64,000 bases of DNA from positions 868,001 through 932,000 of the forward strand of contig NZ_VYKJ01000001.1 of NCBI RefSeq assembly GCF_008710095.1, in the 5' to 3' direction. A model generated the notes under the pieces. It made no database searches. It had not been told where the DNA came from and saw nothing but the letters and a program-made list of their open reading frames with translations. The position numbers and the translations under genes were made by a program. Source of the stretch: Affinibrenneria salicis. Its GTDB lineage: Bacteria > Pseudomonadota > Gammaproteobacteria > Enterobacterales > Enterobacteriaceae. This document shows, in pieces, positions 1 to 9,044 of the stretch (positions are counted from its first letter, which is position 1; every line of letters begins with the position of its first letter).

Positions 1-197
1 CGGATAAACCCGCAGCGCTGCTGGTGATGCCGGTCTTTTGCGGTCAGATAGCCGCTGCGGGTAATGCGTAGCGGCTGGTATCCCGCCTGAATCAGGCGCA
101 GAAATACCGCGCGACGCCGCGCGTCGATATATTCTCCCTGATGGAATTCGCCCTCGCTATCGATAGCCTGCCACCGGTATAGCTGCAATAACGCCAT
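1..197 (-). CDS. hofC: HofC, type IV pilus inner-membrane platform protein (3' end outside window)
   Basis: Only the first 65 or so codons are inside the window. The translation begins MALLQLYRWQAIDSEGE, the usual N-terminus of PilC/GspF-family platform proteins, where a short cytoplasmic segment precedes the first GspF domain. The family anchors the pilus assembly ATPase to the inner membrane. The ATG at 195-197 lies 24 bases after the hofB stop, so it reads as the third gene of a ppdD-hofB-hofC operon, the same order as in E. coli. No transmembrane segment is visible because the gene is cut. Identity rests on the N-terminal sequence and on position. Confidence 0.8.
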   Translation of the reverse strand, partial: MALLQLYRWQAIDSEGEFHQGEYIDARRRAVFLRLIQAGYQPLRITRSGYLTAKDRHHQQRCGFI

Positions 198-221
198 AAA
201 CCTGTTCCCTGAAATAGACGA

Positions 222-1655
222 TTATTCATCCAGCGGCAGTTGACCGGTAACCCGATAGAGCTCGGCCAGCGAGGTTACGCCGCGGTTAACCAGCTCCAGA
301 CCGGCATGAAACAGCGACGTTCGCGGGATGACGCCGCCGCACGCCGCAGCGGTTAGATTTTCGGCCAGCGCCTGTTGCAGCGGCGGCGTCACCGGCATCA
401 AATGATAAATCGCTGTGCGGCCATAGTAGCCGGAAAAGCAGTGCTGGCAGCCCTGCGCGCGCCAGCTGGTCAGCGGCCCGCGCCACAGTTCGGCTGGCAA
501 TAGCGGCGGCGTTTCATCGGGCTGCCGGCAGTGAGGACATAGCCGGCGCACCAGGCGCTGCGCTATCACCAGCTTTAACGCCGAGGCGAGCAGATAGCCG
601 GGGATACCGAGATTCGCCAGCCGGGTCAGCGTTTCCGCTGCGGAGTTGGTGTGCAGCGTCGACAGCACCAGATGACCGGTCTGCGCCGCTTTTACCGCAA
701 TTTCGGCCGTTTCCGCATCGCGGATTTCGCCGATCATAATGACATCCGGATCCTGTCTTAACAGCGCGCGCAGTATACGGGCGAAGGTCAGATCGGCTTT
801 TGGGTTGATCGCGGTCTGGTTGATGCCGTCGAGCGGAATTTCGATCGGATCCTCCACGCTGCATATGTTGCGCGTGATGTCATTGAGCCAGCGAATCGCG
901 CTGTATAGCGTCACCGTTTTGCCGCTGCCTGTCGGGCCGGTGACCAGTATCATTCCCTGCGGCAGACTGAGTATCCGACGCAAATGGCGCAGCGCCGGTT
1001 CGGGCAGCCCGAGATTTTCCAGCCGCAGTTCCTGCTGGCGGGTTTGCAGGATGCGCAATACGATTTTCTCGCCGAAATGAACCGGCAGGGTGGCGATGCG
1101 CAGGGAGTAAGGCTGGCGATCCAGCGTCAGGCTGAACTGACCATCCTGCGGCAGCCTGCGCTCGGCGATATTCAGTCCGGCCATGATCTTGAGCCGCGCG
1201 TTGATTTGCAACGCCAGTTCGGCCGGCGGCGCGCTGACGGTTTGCAATACGCCGTCGATGCGCAGACGAATACGGTAATCCGGCCGCACGGGTTCAAAAT
1301 GAATATCCGAAGCGCGACGCTGAATCGCCAGACGCAGCGTTTGGTTGATAAGCTGCACCACTGGCGCATCCGCGCGTTCGTCGCCGTCAATGGCGTCGGC
1401 GGCTTCTGTATCTGCGTCAGACGCCGCATGGCTGCCGGCGCTTTCCGGCTGATTGATCCGTTGTTCAAAACGCGCCGCGGGCCACTGTTCCACCAGCACC
1501 CGTCGGTTGCTGGCGAAGCGCAGTGCGGTCAGCATTTCCGCCCCGGCCGCGCCGCTGACGGCCACCGTCAGGGTCTGGTCATCCAGCGCCAGAGGTAAAG
1601 CATGGTAACGACGGCAAAGCGTCTGCAGTTCCGCGCTCATTGAGGTCAGCGGCAT
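222..1655 (-). CDS. hofB: HofB, type IV pilus assembly ATPase (GspE/PilB family)
   Basis: 477-residue cytoplasmic hexameric ATPase thought to drive polymerisation of the PpdD pilin. Visible features are an N-terminal region, a RASDIHFEP segment near residue 115 typical of the N2 domain, the Walker A motif GPTGSGKT near residues 240-247, an Asp box and Walker B with QDPDVIMIGEIRD near 301-313, and a His box TGHLVLSTLHTN near 327-338. A tetracysteine zinc motif (CPHC near 373 and CQHC near 403) is also present. Length and motif order match E. coli HofB. It starts 6 bases downstream of the ppdD stop and precedes hofC, consistent with one operon. Whether these enterobacterial pili are made under ordinary conditions is uncertain in the family. 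Confidence 0.93.
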   Translation of the reverse strand: MPLTSMSAELQTLCRRYHALPLALDDQTLTVAVSGAAGAEMLTALRFASNRRVLVEQWPAARFEQRINQPESAGSHAASDADTEAADAIDGDERADAPVVQLINQTLRLAIQRRASDIHFEPVRPDYRIRLRIDGVLQTVSAPPAELALQINARLKIMAGLNIAERRLPQDGQFSLTLDRQPYSLRIATLPVHFGEKIVLRILQTRQQELRLENLGLPEPALRHLRRILSLPQGMILVTGPTGSGKTVTLYSAIRWLNDITRNICSVEDPIEIPLDGINQTAINPKADLTFARILRALLRQDPDVIMIGEIRDAETAEIAVKAAQTGHLVLSTLHTNSAAETLTRLANLGIPGYLLASALKLVIAQRLVRRLCPHCRQPDETPPLLPAELWRGPLTSWRAQGCQHCFSGYYGRTAIYHLMPVTPPLQQALAENLTAAACGGVIPRTSLFHAGLELVNRGVTSLAELYRVTGQLPLDE

Positions 1656-1660
1656 GGCGT

Positions 1661-2107
1661 TTACCCCGCGCTGTCGTCGAAACGAAAAACATCCTGGCAG
1701 GCCGCCTGGAGATTCTCCGACCCGGCGGCGACGGCGCAGCGGCGCGTCCAGCGCAGGCCGTCGCTGTCCGACTCGCGTTTCGGCGTGAGCGCCACGCTCA
1801 GCCCCTGCAGCGTACTCTGGCCGCTGAGCGTAATCACGCCTTTATCCACGACGATCTTGCTGATATAGCGCGAACTTTTACCGTCCGGAATGCCCTGACT
1901 GCCGGCGCTGCAGCCAGCGATGTCGCCGCTTTCCAGCGCGCAGAGATCCACCGCTGTTTTATAGGGCACCATGGCCTGCAGCATATCGGTCAGCGCCGCC
2001 TTGCGCAGGTATCCTTGCCAGGCGGGCAGGCCAATGGAACTGAGTATGGCGATGATGGCGATCACCACCATCAGTTCGGCTAAGGTAAATCCCTGTTGTT
2101 TGCTCAT
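1661..2107 (-). CDS. ppdD: PpdD, type IV major prepilin-like protein
   Basis: 148-residue type IV prepilin. The start at 2107 was chosen because MSKQQGFTLAELMVVIAIIA is the canonical short positively charged leader followed by the G-F prepilin-peptidase site and the hydrophobic N-terminal helix with Glu at mature position 5. A GAAAGGAAG ribosome site sits directly upstream. The longer frame to 2197 adds an unrelated leader. Two pairs of cysteines are present, including CALESGDIAGC, as in disulfide-stabilised pilins. It is the first gene of the hofB-hofC operon and lies upstream of (on this strand downstream of) nadC, the E. coli arrangement. It would be processed by a prepilin peptidase not seen in this window. 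Confidence 0.93.
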   Translation of the reverse strand: MSKQQGFTLAELMVVIAIIAILSSIGLPAWQGYLRKAALTDMLQAMVPYKTAVDLCALESGDIAGCSAGSQGIPDGKSSRYISKIVVDKGVITLSGQSTLQGLSVALTPKRESDSDGLRWTRRCAVAAGSENLQAACQDVFRFDDSAG

Positions 2108-2326
2108 CTTCCTTTCTTCCGTGGCTGTGAGTGGCAGCAGGGTAAATCGCCGGCGGGAAGGAGGCGAGTGCGGCGCAACGAAAACGCAGGCGGGCATGCG
2201 CGAAATCGTGTCGTTTTTCAGGCAAACCGGTTTTTTTGCTGAGTGCCGCGCAATATTTTGCTACGGCGCGAAGGCGGATGCGGATGCGGAAACGGCGATC
2301 CGGCGGCCAGCCGGATCGCTCTGCGC

Positions 2327-3265
<939 letters not shown>

Positions 3266-3381
3266 TTAGCGGCCGCCAGCGGCGGAGCCACAGTGTAAAG
3301 GGGGAGTAATAGAGCGAATTCAGGCTGTTGACGACGCGTGGCGGCCGGTTCGTGGCGTCGGGAACCGGCCGCGCGACGGTA

Positions 3382-4236
3382 TCAGAAGTTGTAGCCGACC
3401 ACCAGGTAATAGCCCCAGCCGGTGGATTTTACTTCAAACGGTCCGTTGCCGAAGTTCAGTTCGCTGCCGTCCGCCCATTGCCCGCCGTTATGGAAATACC
3501 GGGCTACCACGCCGTAGTGCCAGTGATCGTAGCCCAGCGACAGAATGTGGCTGGATGCGATGGCGTTGCTGGTGCGCGTGCGCCCGCCTTTTTCGCGTAA
3601 ATCCGAATCGAAGTCGAAGTTGGTGAAGCCGATGTAGCTCAGGTTGCCGCCCCACAGGGAGGCCAGCGGATAGAAGTATTTGATTTTAATGCGGTAGCCG
3701 TCCCAGCTGTCTTCATTGCCGGCGCCGTAGTTTTGCCATTGATATTTGGCATAGGCATTAACGGACAGGTTCAGCGCGGTGCCGGTGTCGATATCCGTAC
3801 CCAGCCCCATATACCAGGTGCTCTGGCGCGAAGCGCTGTTGCGTCCCATATCGAAGATATAGTTATTCGCCACATACCACTCTTTAAACGGCCCAAAACT
3901 TAAATCCGCGCCGGTCAGTTTATCGATGGAAAAACGCGGTTCGATTTCCATAAACAGCGGCGAGCCTTTATCCCATATTCCGCGGTCGGGCGTATTGCCG
4001 GCGCCAAAGGTTTTAGGAATATCGATATAGCCGTAAAAATCGAGCCAGTCTTTGCGCGCGAATGCTTCGTACTCAAGGTAAACGTCGTTATTTAACTGGG
4101 GTCCGAAGCGAGTGTGATAGCTGCCGACCACGTTGACACTTTGGTGCCACCAGTCGGACAGGTATTGCGGCTCACTGGCTTCGGCCTGCGCGGAGAGGGC
4201 CAGAAACGTGCCGGCGATCAGAGTGGTTTTTTTCAT
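3382..4236 (-). CDS. tsx: Tsx, nucleoside-specific channel-forming outer-membrane protein
   Basis: 284 residues with a signal peptide ending about AEA ([20 protein letters not shown]). The mature part is Tsx-like throughout, with [53 protein letters not shown] and a C-terminal VVGYNF ending in the aromatic residue needed for outer-membrane insertion. The family forms a 12-stranded beta barrel that passes nucleosides and deoxynucleosides. Sited between nadC and ampD, which is not its E. coli location (there it is near queA/yajI), so this is a lineage-specific placement. A perfect CRP site upstream fits the known cAMP-CRP control of tsx. Confidence 0.93.
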   Translation of the reverse strand: MKKTTLIAGTFLALSAQAEASEPQYLSDWWHQSVNVVGSYHTRFGPQLNNDVYLEYEAFARKDWLDFYGYIDIPKTFGAGNTPDRGIWDKGSPLFMEIEPRFSIDKLTGADLSFGPFKEWYVANNYIFDMGRNSASRQSTWYMGLGTDIDTGTALNLSVNAYAKYQWQNYGAGNEDSWDGYRIKIKYFYPLASLWGGNLSYIGFTNFDFDSDLREKGGRTRTSNAIASSHILSLGYDHWHYGVVARYFHNGGQWADGSELNFGNGPFEVKSTGWGYYLVVGYNF

Positions 4237-4453
4237 AAATTTTTATCCATGGGCTAATGTCTGTCCGGGAGATATGCCCTTCATCTTTCAGCGCTGTCGC
4301 CATGCCGCGCGCTGAGATCCGTCGGGGTGAAAAATAAAGCAATGTACGGCGCAGATGACGGGGAAAACGGATGTCGGCGCGTCGTTTGCCTGGACAACAG
4401 GGGCATGTCAGAGATCGCATGCAGTTTGTCATGTCCGGCCGCGTACATGAGTG

Positions 4454-4517
4454 ATTCTATTCACGTAATTAATGTATGTTTTATTTTTTTTACTTATTTT
4501 TTGTGATCTTTATCACA
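4454..4517 (-). promoter_or_regulatory. tsx promoter with a perfect CRP site
   Basis: The 16-mer TGTGATCTTTATCACA at 4502-4517 matches the CRP core TGTGA-N6-TCACA at every fixed position. On the minus strand a TAGAAT -10 candidate lies at 4459-4454, which would put the transcription start near 4447 and the CRP centre about 62 bases upstream, the class I position. A GATGCAAC octamer at about 4541-4548, reverse complement GTTGCATC, resembles the CytR half-site GTTGCATT. CRP/CytR control is established for E. coli tsx. The CytR part here is a weak inference. Confidence 0.75.
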
Positions 4518-4682
4518 CAAGTGAATTAATTATCGTTGTGATGCAACTTTGGTAACAAAAGTCGTTTTTTGCGCGCAGGCGCGGAATAATCTGAGGACGG
4601 CGGCTGAAATGGATTAATTGCCTGCGGAAGAAACATGCTACCCTGTGATGATAAAACGCATATGTGAGACGCGAGGTGATTG

Positions 4683-5252
4683 ATGCTGCTGGAAAATGGC
4701 TGGTTATCTGAGGTTAAGCGCGTTCCTTCCCCCCATTGTGACGAACGACCGGCCGGCGAGACGCCCTCCCTGCTGGTGATTCATAATATCAGTCTGCCGC
4801 CTGGCGAATTTGGCGGTCCCTGGATCGACCGGTTATTTACCGCGACGCTGGATCCCGCCGCGCACCCCTATTTCGCCGACATTAGTCACTTGCGCGTATC
4901 CGCCCACTGTCTCATCCGTCGCGACGGCGAGATTATTCAGTATGTTCCGTTTACCCATCGGGCCTGGCATGCCGGCGTTTCCTGTTTTAACGGCCGCGAA
5001 CGCTGCAATGATTTTTCCATCGGCATCGAGCTGGAAGGGACGGATACGCTACCGTTTACCGATGAACAATATCGGCAACTGACGGCCGTCACCGAATTGC
5101 TGATGCGCGTTTATCCCATTACGCCGGCATCGATTACCGGTCACAGTGATATCGCGCCGGGACGTAAAACCGACCCCGGACCGGCATTTGACTGGGGGCG
5201 TTATCGCCGTCAGCTGCAGGGTCGCCAGGCGGCGCTAATAAGGGAGTCATAA
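4683..5252 (+). CDS. ampD: AmpD, 1,6-anhydro-N-acetylmuramyl-L-alanine amidase
   Basis: 189-residue cytoplasmic zinc amidase that removes the stem peptide from anhydromuropeptides during cell-wall recycling. Loss derepresses AmpC beta-lactamase in species that have ampR/ampC. Zinc ligands are recognisable as the His of VIHNISLPPGEFGG near residue 34 and the His and Asp of TGHSDIAPGRKTDPGPAFDW near 154 and 164. IELEG near 116 supplies the conserved Glu. The ATG at 4683 is preferred over the in-frame TTG one codon earlier because it matches family starts (MLLENGWL) and leaves GAGGTG at a normal distance. It is followed after 3 bases by ampE. Confidence 0.96.
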   Translation: MLLENGWLSEVKRVPSPHCDERPAGETPSLLVIHNISLPPGEFGGPWIDRLFTATLDPAAHPYFADISHLRVSAHCLIRRDGEIIQYVPFTHRAWHAGVSCFNGRERCNDFSIGIELEGTDTLPFTDEQYRQLTAVTELLMRVYPITPASITGHSDIAPGRKTDPGPAFDWGRYRRQLQGRQAALIRES

Positions 5253-5255
5253 CCG

Positions 5256-6110
5256 ATGACGCTGTTTACGCTATTGCTGGTGCTGGCATGGGAACGCTTG
5301 TTTAAGCAGGGGGAACACTGGCAGTTGGATCATTACGCCGGGCGAATATTCCGTCGCGCGCCGCGAGCGTCGCTGTCGCTAACGCTGGCGCTGACCGCGG
5401 GCTGGATGGTGGCGCTGGCTTTGCTGCTGTGGCTGGTCTCTGGTTTGCTGTTTGGCCTGCCGCGTCTGCTGCTGTGGATCCTGATTTGTCTGCTGTGCAT
5501 CGGCGCCGGCGAGATCCGTCGGCATTACCGGCGTTATCTGCAGGCCGCCCAGCGCGGCGAAGCCGACGCCAGCCACGAACTGGCGGCGGAGCTGGCGTTG
5601 ATTCATGGCCTGCCGGCCGGCTGCGGGGAGAAAGAACGGCTGGCTGAATTGCAGAATGCGCTGCTGTGGATTAATTTCCGCTTCTACCTGGCGCCGATAT
5701 TCTGGTTGGTGGTGGCCGGTCCTTACGGTCCGGTGGCGCTGGCCGGCTACGCTTTTCTGCGCGCCTGGCAAACGTGGCTGGCTCGCAATAGTCAGCCGCT
5801 GACGCGCGCCAGTTCCGGCGTGGATAGCCTGCTGCACTGGCTGGACTGGATACCGGTCCGGCTGGCGGGCGCGGCCTATGCGCTGCTGGGGCACGGCGAG
5901 AAAGCGCTGCCGGCATGGTTTGCCTCGCTGGGCGATTTGCGCAGCTCACAGTATTTTGTTCTGACGCAACTGGCGCAGTTTTCGCTGGCGCGGGAAGCGC
6001 ATCTGGATCCGGTTCAGACGCCGCGCGCCGCCGTGACGCTGGCGAAAAAAGTGACGCTGGTGATTGTGGTGGTGGTGGCGCTGCTGACGATTTACGGCAC
6101 GCTGGTATAA
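5256..6110 (+). CDS. ampE: AmpE, inner-membrane protein of the ampDE operon
   Basis: 284-residue polytopic inner-membrane protein. Hydrophobic segments appear near residues 1-15, 43-65, 68-85, 147-170 and a C-terminal one near 268-284 ([19 protein letters not shown]). The family is listed as a signalling or beta-lactamase regulatory protein but its biochemical role is not settled. It starts 3 bases after ampD and so is probably co-translated with it. Length equals the E. coli protein. The end faces aroP across a hairpin. Confidence 0.93.
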   Translation: MTLFTLLLVLAWERLFKQGEHWQLDHYAGRIFRRAPRASLSLTLALTAGWMVALALLLWLVSGLLFGLPRLLLWILICLLCIGAGEIRRHYRRYLQAAQRGEADASHELAAELALIHGLPAGCGEKERLAELQNALLWINFRFYLAPIFWLVVAGPYGPVALAGYAFLRAWQTWLARNSQPLTRASSGVDSLLHWLDWIPVRLAGAAYALLGHGEKALPAWFASLGDLRSSQYFVLTQLAQFSLAREAHLDPVQTPRAAVTLAKKVTLVIVVVVALLTIYGTLV

Positions 6111-6120
6111 GCGCGGAGAA

Positions 6121-6147
6121 CGCTGGCGAGCGGTGTACTCGCCAGCG
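6121..6147. terminator. Hairpin between convergent ampE and aroP
   Basis: CGCTGGCGAG (6121-6130) pairs perfectly with CTCGCCAGCG (6138-6147) around a 7-base loop. It sits between the two convergent stops. There is no clear T-tract on either side, so termination activity is uncertain. Confidence 0.45.
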
Positions 6148-6157
6148 GGGGAGCGGT

Positions 6158-7534
6158 TTAGTGTTGCTCTGCGTTGATCTTGCTCTGGTTTCTCTGGCGG
6201 ATGAGATAGCCGATACCCAGCACCAGCAGCCACGCCGGAATCATCAATACCGAAATCCGGATGCCCGGCGTCAGGTACATGATGACCAGAATGCCGGCCA
6301 GGAAGAGCAGACAGATATAGTTGCCCAGCGGATAAATTAACGCTTTGAATTTCGTGGTAACCCCTTCGCGATCTTTCTGGCGGCGGAATTTCAGGTGCGC
6401 CAGACTAATCATCGCCCAGTTGACCACCAGCGCGGAAACCACCAGCGACATCAACAGCTCAATCGCCTTACCCGGCAGCAGATAGTTGATCAGGACGCAC
6501 AGCGCGGTAGCCAGCGCGGAGATGCCGATCGCCACGACCGGCACGCCGCGTCCGTCGACTTTGAGCAGCGCCTGCGGGCCGTTGCCCTGTTTCGCAAGGC
6601 CGTACAGCATACGGCTGTTGCAGTAGACGCAACTGTTGTAAACCGACAGCGCAGCCGTCAGAACCACTACGTTCAGGACGGTGGCGACCACGTTGCTGTT
6701 CAGATCGTGGAAGATCATCACGAACGGGCTGCCGCCTTCGACCACTTTACCCCAGGGGTACAGCGACAGCAGGATAGCCAGCGAGCCAATGTAAAAGAGC
6801 AGAATACGGTAGATCACCTGATTGGTGGCGCGCGGAATGCTTTTTTCCGGATCGTCCGCTTCCGCTGCGGTAATGCCCACCAGCTCCAGCCCGCCGAAAG
6901 AAAACATAATTACCGCCAGCGCCATCACCAGCCCCATAATGCCATTGGGGAAAAAGCCGCCCTGGGCCCACAGATTGGTCACGCTGGCCTCAGGGCCGGC
7001 GGAGTTGCTGATCAACAGCCAGCAGCCAAAGACAATCATACCGATAATGGCGGCGACCTTAATAATGGCGAACCAGAACTCCAGCTCGCCATACACTTTC
7101 ACGTTGGCCAGGTTGATGGCGTTAATTACGAGGAAGAAAACGGCGGCGGAAACCCACGTAGGAATGCCCGGCCACCAGTACTGAACGTAGATGCCGACGG
7201 CGGTCAGTTCGGCCATTGCCACCAGCACGTACAGCACCCAGTAGTTCCAGCCGGAGGCGAAACCCGCGAAGTTGCCCCAGTATTTATAGGCGAAGTGACT
7301 GAAAGAGCCGGCAACCGGTTCCTCCACAATCATTTCCCCTAACTGGCGCATGATCAGGAATGCGATAATCCCGCCGATTGCATAGCCCAGCAGGACGGAA
7401 GGCCCGGCCATTCTGATTGTCTGGGCAATACCGAGGAACAGCCCGGTTCCTACCGCGCCCCCCAGTGCAATAAGCTGAATATGGCGGTTTTTCAGGCCAC
7501 GCTTGAGCGTACCGGCTTGTTTTTGACCATCCAT
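6158..7534 (-). CDS. aroP: AroP, aromatic amino-acid permease
   Basis: 458-residue APC-family transporter with about 12 membrane helices, importing Phe, Tyr and Trp with protons. The N-terminal LKRGLKNRHIQLIALGGAVG signature, the SGWNYWVLYVLVAMAELTAVG helix region and NSCVYCNSRMLYGLA are AroP-like (PheP has NSGVYSNSRM). The start at 7534 (MDGQKQ) is chosen by comparison with E. coli MEGQQ and by AGAGGG 8 bases upstream. It sits divergent from pdhR, the conserved enterobacterial position. A TyrR box lies about 85 bases upstream. A paralogue is encoded at 41650-43035. Confidence 0.92.
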   Translation of the reverse strand: MDGQKQAGTLKRGLKNRHIQLIALGGAVGTGLFLGIAQTIRMAGPSVLLGYAIGGIIAFLIMRQLGEMIVEEPVAGSFSHFAYKYWGNFAGFASGWNYWVLYVLVAMAELTAVGIYVQYWWPGIPTWVSAAVFFLVINAINLANVKVYGELEFWFAIIKVAAIIGMIVFGCWLLISNSAGPEASVTNLWAQGGFFPNGIMGLVMALAVIMFSFGGLELVGITAAEADDPEKSIPRATNQVIYRILLFYIGSLAILLSLYPWGKVVEGGSPFVMIFHDLNSNVVATVLNVVVLTAALSVYNSCVYCNSRMLYGLAKQGNGPQALLKVDGRGVPVVAIGISALATALCVLINYLLPGKAIELLMSLVVSALVVNWAMISLAHLKFRRQKDREGVTTKFKALIYPLGNYICLLFLAGILVIMYLTPGIRISVLMIPAWLLVLGIGYLIRQRNQSKINAEQH

Positions 7535-7616
7535 TAAATAACCCTCTGCCATTGTGAACAAAGACCGGCGCCGGCGCGTCTGACGCGGCGTTCGGACTTT
7601 TTTACTTTACGGTTAG

Positions 7617-7634
7617 TGTAATTTTATTTTTACG
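7617..7634 (-). promoter_or_regulatory. Candidate TyrR box upstream of aroP
   Basis: TGTAAT-N6-TTTACG at 7617-7634 matches 10 of 12 fixed positions of the TyrR box TGTAAA-N6-TTTACA. It is about 83 bases ahead of the aroP start. TyrR repression of aroP through such boxes is established in E. coli. No second strong box was found next to it. Confidence 0.65.
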
Positions 7635-7871
7635 GCTGCCGATAAACGAATTTTTCTGCTTATCTACCGTTGCTGAGAGAATAGTGGTAAGCGCAGCGGA
7701 ATGCACTTGATTTATGACAGGTTCGGACAAGAAATCGCGCGGGCGCAATGAAGCGGTTATCAAAAATCGTCCGGTTTTTCGTCATTGTTTGCCGGTAACG
7801 TTTCGGTTATTTTTATGCGCCCGTAACGGCGAAAAAATAGCCAGGAAGGGTGGGTAAATAAGCATAAAAAT

Positions 7872-7885
7872 TGAATTTTTATTCA
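7872..7885. promoter_or_regulatory. ARG-box-like palindrome in the aroP-pdhR intergenic region
   Basis: TGAATTTTTATTCA fits the ArgR half-operator TGAATWWWWATTCA perfectly, but functional ArgR operators are normally two boxes 3 bases apart and the flanking sequence is only weakly similar. It lies in an AT-rich stretch of a 0.6-kb intergenic region with no gene. A TAGAAT hexamer at 8031-8036 is another promoter-like element there. Confidence 0.3.
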
Positions 7886-8098
7886 TTTTTATCGCAGGTT
7901 AAACGCTTCAGCATGGCTAATTTTAGTTTAAGAAAAGTTAATAACGGCCGTCGCCGCAATCGACTGCCGGGGGCGACGGAGGGCCGCCCGTGCGGGTATT
8001 TTTTGTGCAATTGTTAAATTATGATGGGGTTAGAATTTAGCGCAACGCCCGTATGGACAGAAGGTGAATACTTTGTTACTTTAGCGTCACGTTTTTGC

Positions 8099-8115
8099 AA
8101 TTGGTATTACCAATT
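8099..8115. promoter_or_regulatory. PdhR operator in front of pdhR
   Basis: AATTGGTATTACCAATT is a perfect palindrome around 8107 and agrees with the PdhR consensus ATTGGTATNACCAAT. It is 33 bases before the pdhR ATG, consistent with the autoregulation known for the pdhR-aceEF-lpd operon, where pyruvate relieves repression. Confidence 0.93.
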
Positions 8116-8147
8116 AACTCCGCGCTATTCGCAGAGAAGACTTCATA

Positions 8148-8912
8148 ATGGCATACAGCAAAATCCGTCAACCCAAACTGTCAGATGTGATTGAGCAGCA
8201 GCTGGAGTTTTTGATCCTCGAAGGAACATTGCGACCGGGTGAAAAACTGCCGCCGGAACGCGAACTGGCCAGACGATTCGATGTATCCCGACCTTCTCTG
8301 AGAGAAGCCATTCAACGCCTGGAAGCCAAAGGTTTGCTTTTGCGCCGCCAGGGGGGTGGCACATTCGTCCAAAGTAATCTGTGGCAAAGCGTCAGCGATC
8401 CGCTGGCTCAATTGCTCAGTAACCATCCCGAGTCACAATTCGATTTACTGGAAACGCGTCATGCGCTTGAAGGAATTGCCGCCTATTATGCGGCACTGCG
8501 CGGAACAGACGATGATTTACAGCGTATCCGGGAGTGTCACGAACAAATCCAGCAGGCGCACGATGCCGGCGATTTGGACGCTGAATCCGAAGCCGTCATG
8601 CAGTATCAGGTTGCTGTAACAGAAGCCACGCATAATGTGGTGTTGCTGCACCTGTTGCGCTGTATGGGGCCGATGCTGGAACAAAACGTGCGGCAGAATT
8701 TTGAATTGCTCTACCTGAGCCGGGAAATGCTGGCGAAGGTGAGCAGCCATCGCGCCGGAATCTTTGCAGCGATTGTTGCCCGGGAGCCGGAGAAGGCTCG
8801 CGAAGCATCACACCGCCATCTGGCGTTTATTGAGGAGCTATTGCTGGATCTTAACCGGGAACATAGCCGGCGGGAAAGATCGTTACGTCGACTCCAGCAA
8901 CGCAAGGATTAG
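8148..8912 (+). CDS. pdhR: PdhR, pyruvate-responsive GntR-family repressor
   Basis: 254 residues, nearly identical in the first 80 to E. coli PdhR. The N-terminal winged helix-turn-helix covers roughly residues 10-75 ([20 protein letters not shown]), followed by an FCD ligand-binding domain with the [14 protein letters not shown] and [11 protein letters not shown] segments. It represses its own operon and other respiratory genes unless pyruvate is bound. First gene of the pyruvate dehydrogenase operon, with 132 bases to aceE. The PdhR operator just upstream supports the call. Confidence 0.97.
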   Translation: MAYSKIRQPKLSDVIEQQLEFLILEGTLRPGEKLPPERELARRFDVSRPSLREAIQRLEAKGLLLRRQGGGTFVQSNLWQSVSDPLAQLLSNHPESQFDLLETRHALEGIAAYYAALRGTDDDLQRIRECHEQIQQAHDAGDLDAESEAVMQYQVAVTEATHNVVLLHLLRCMGPMLEQNVRQNFELLYLSREMLAKVSSHRAGIFAAIVAREPEKAREASHRHLAFIEELLLDLNREHSRRERSLRRLQQRKD

Positions 8913-9044
8913 GCGCCCGATTTTGGGTACTGAATGCGGCAATTAAACCATGGGCCTGTCTTCGTGTGCTTTGGCTTTCCGGGCAGAGTACAGGGCGACA
9001 GGCACCAGTAAATTAACTTATTAGAGAAGATAAGGAATACCACC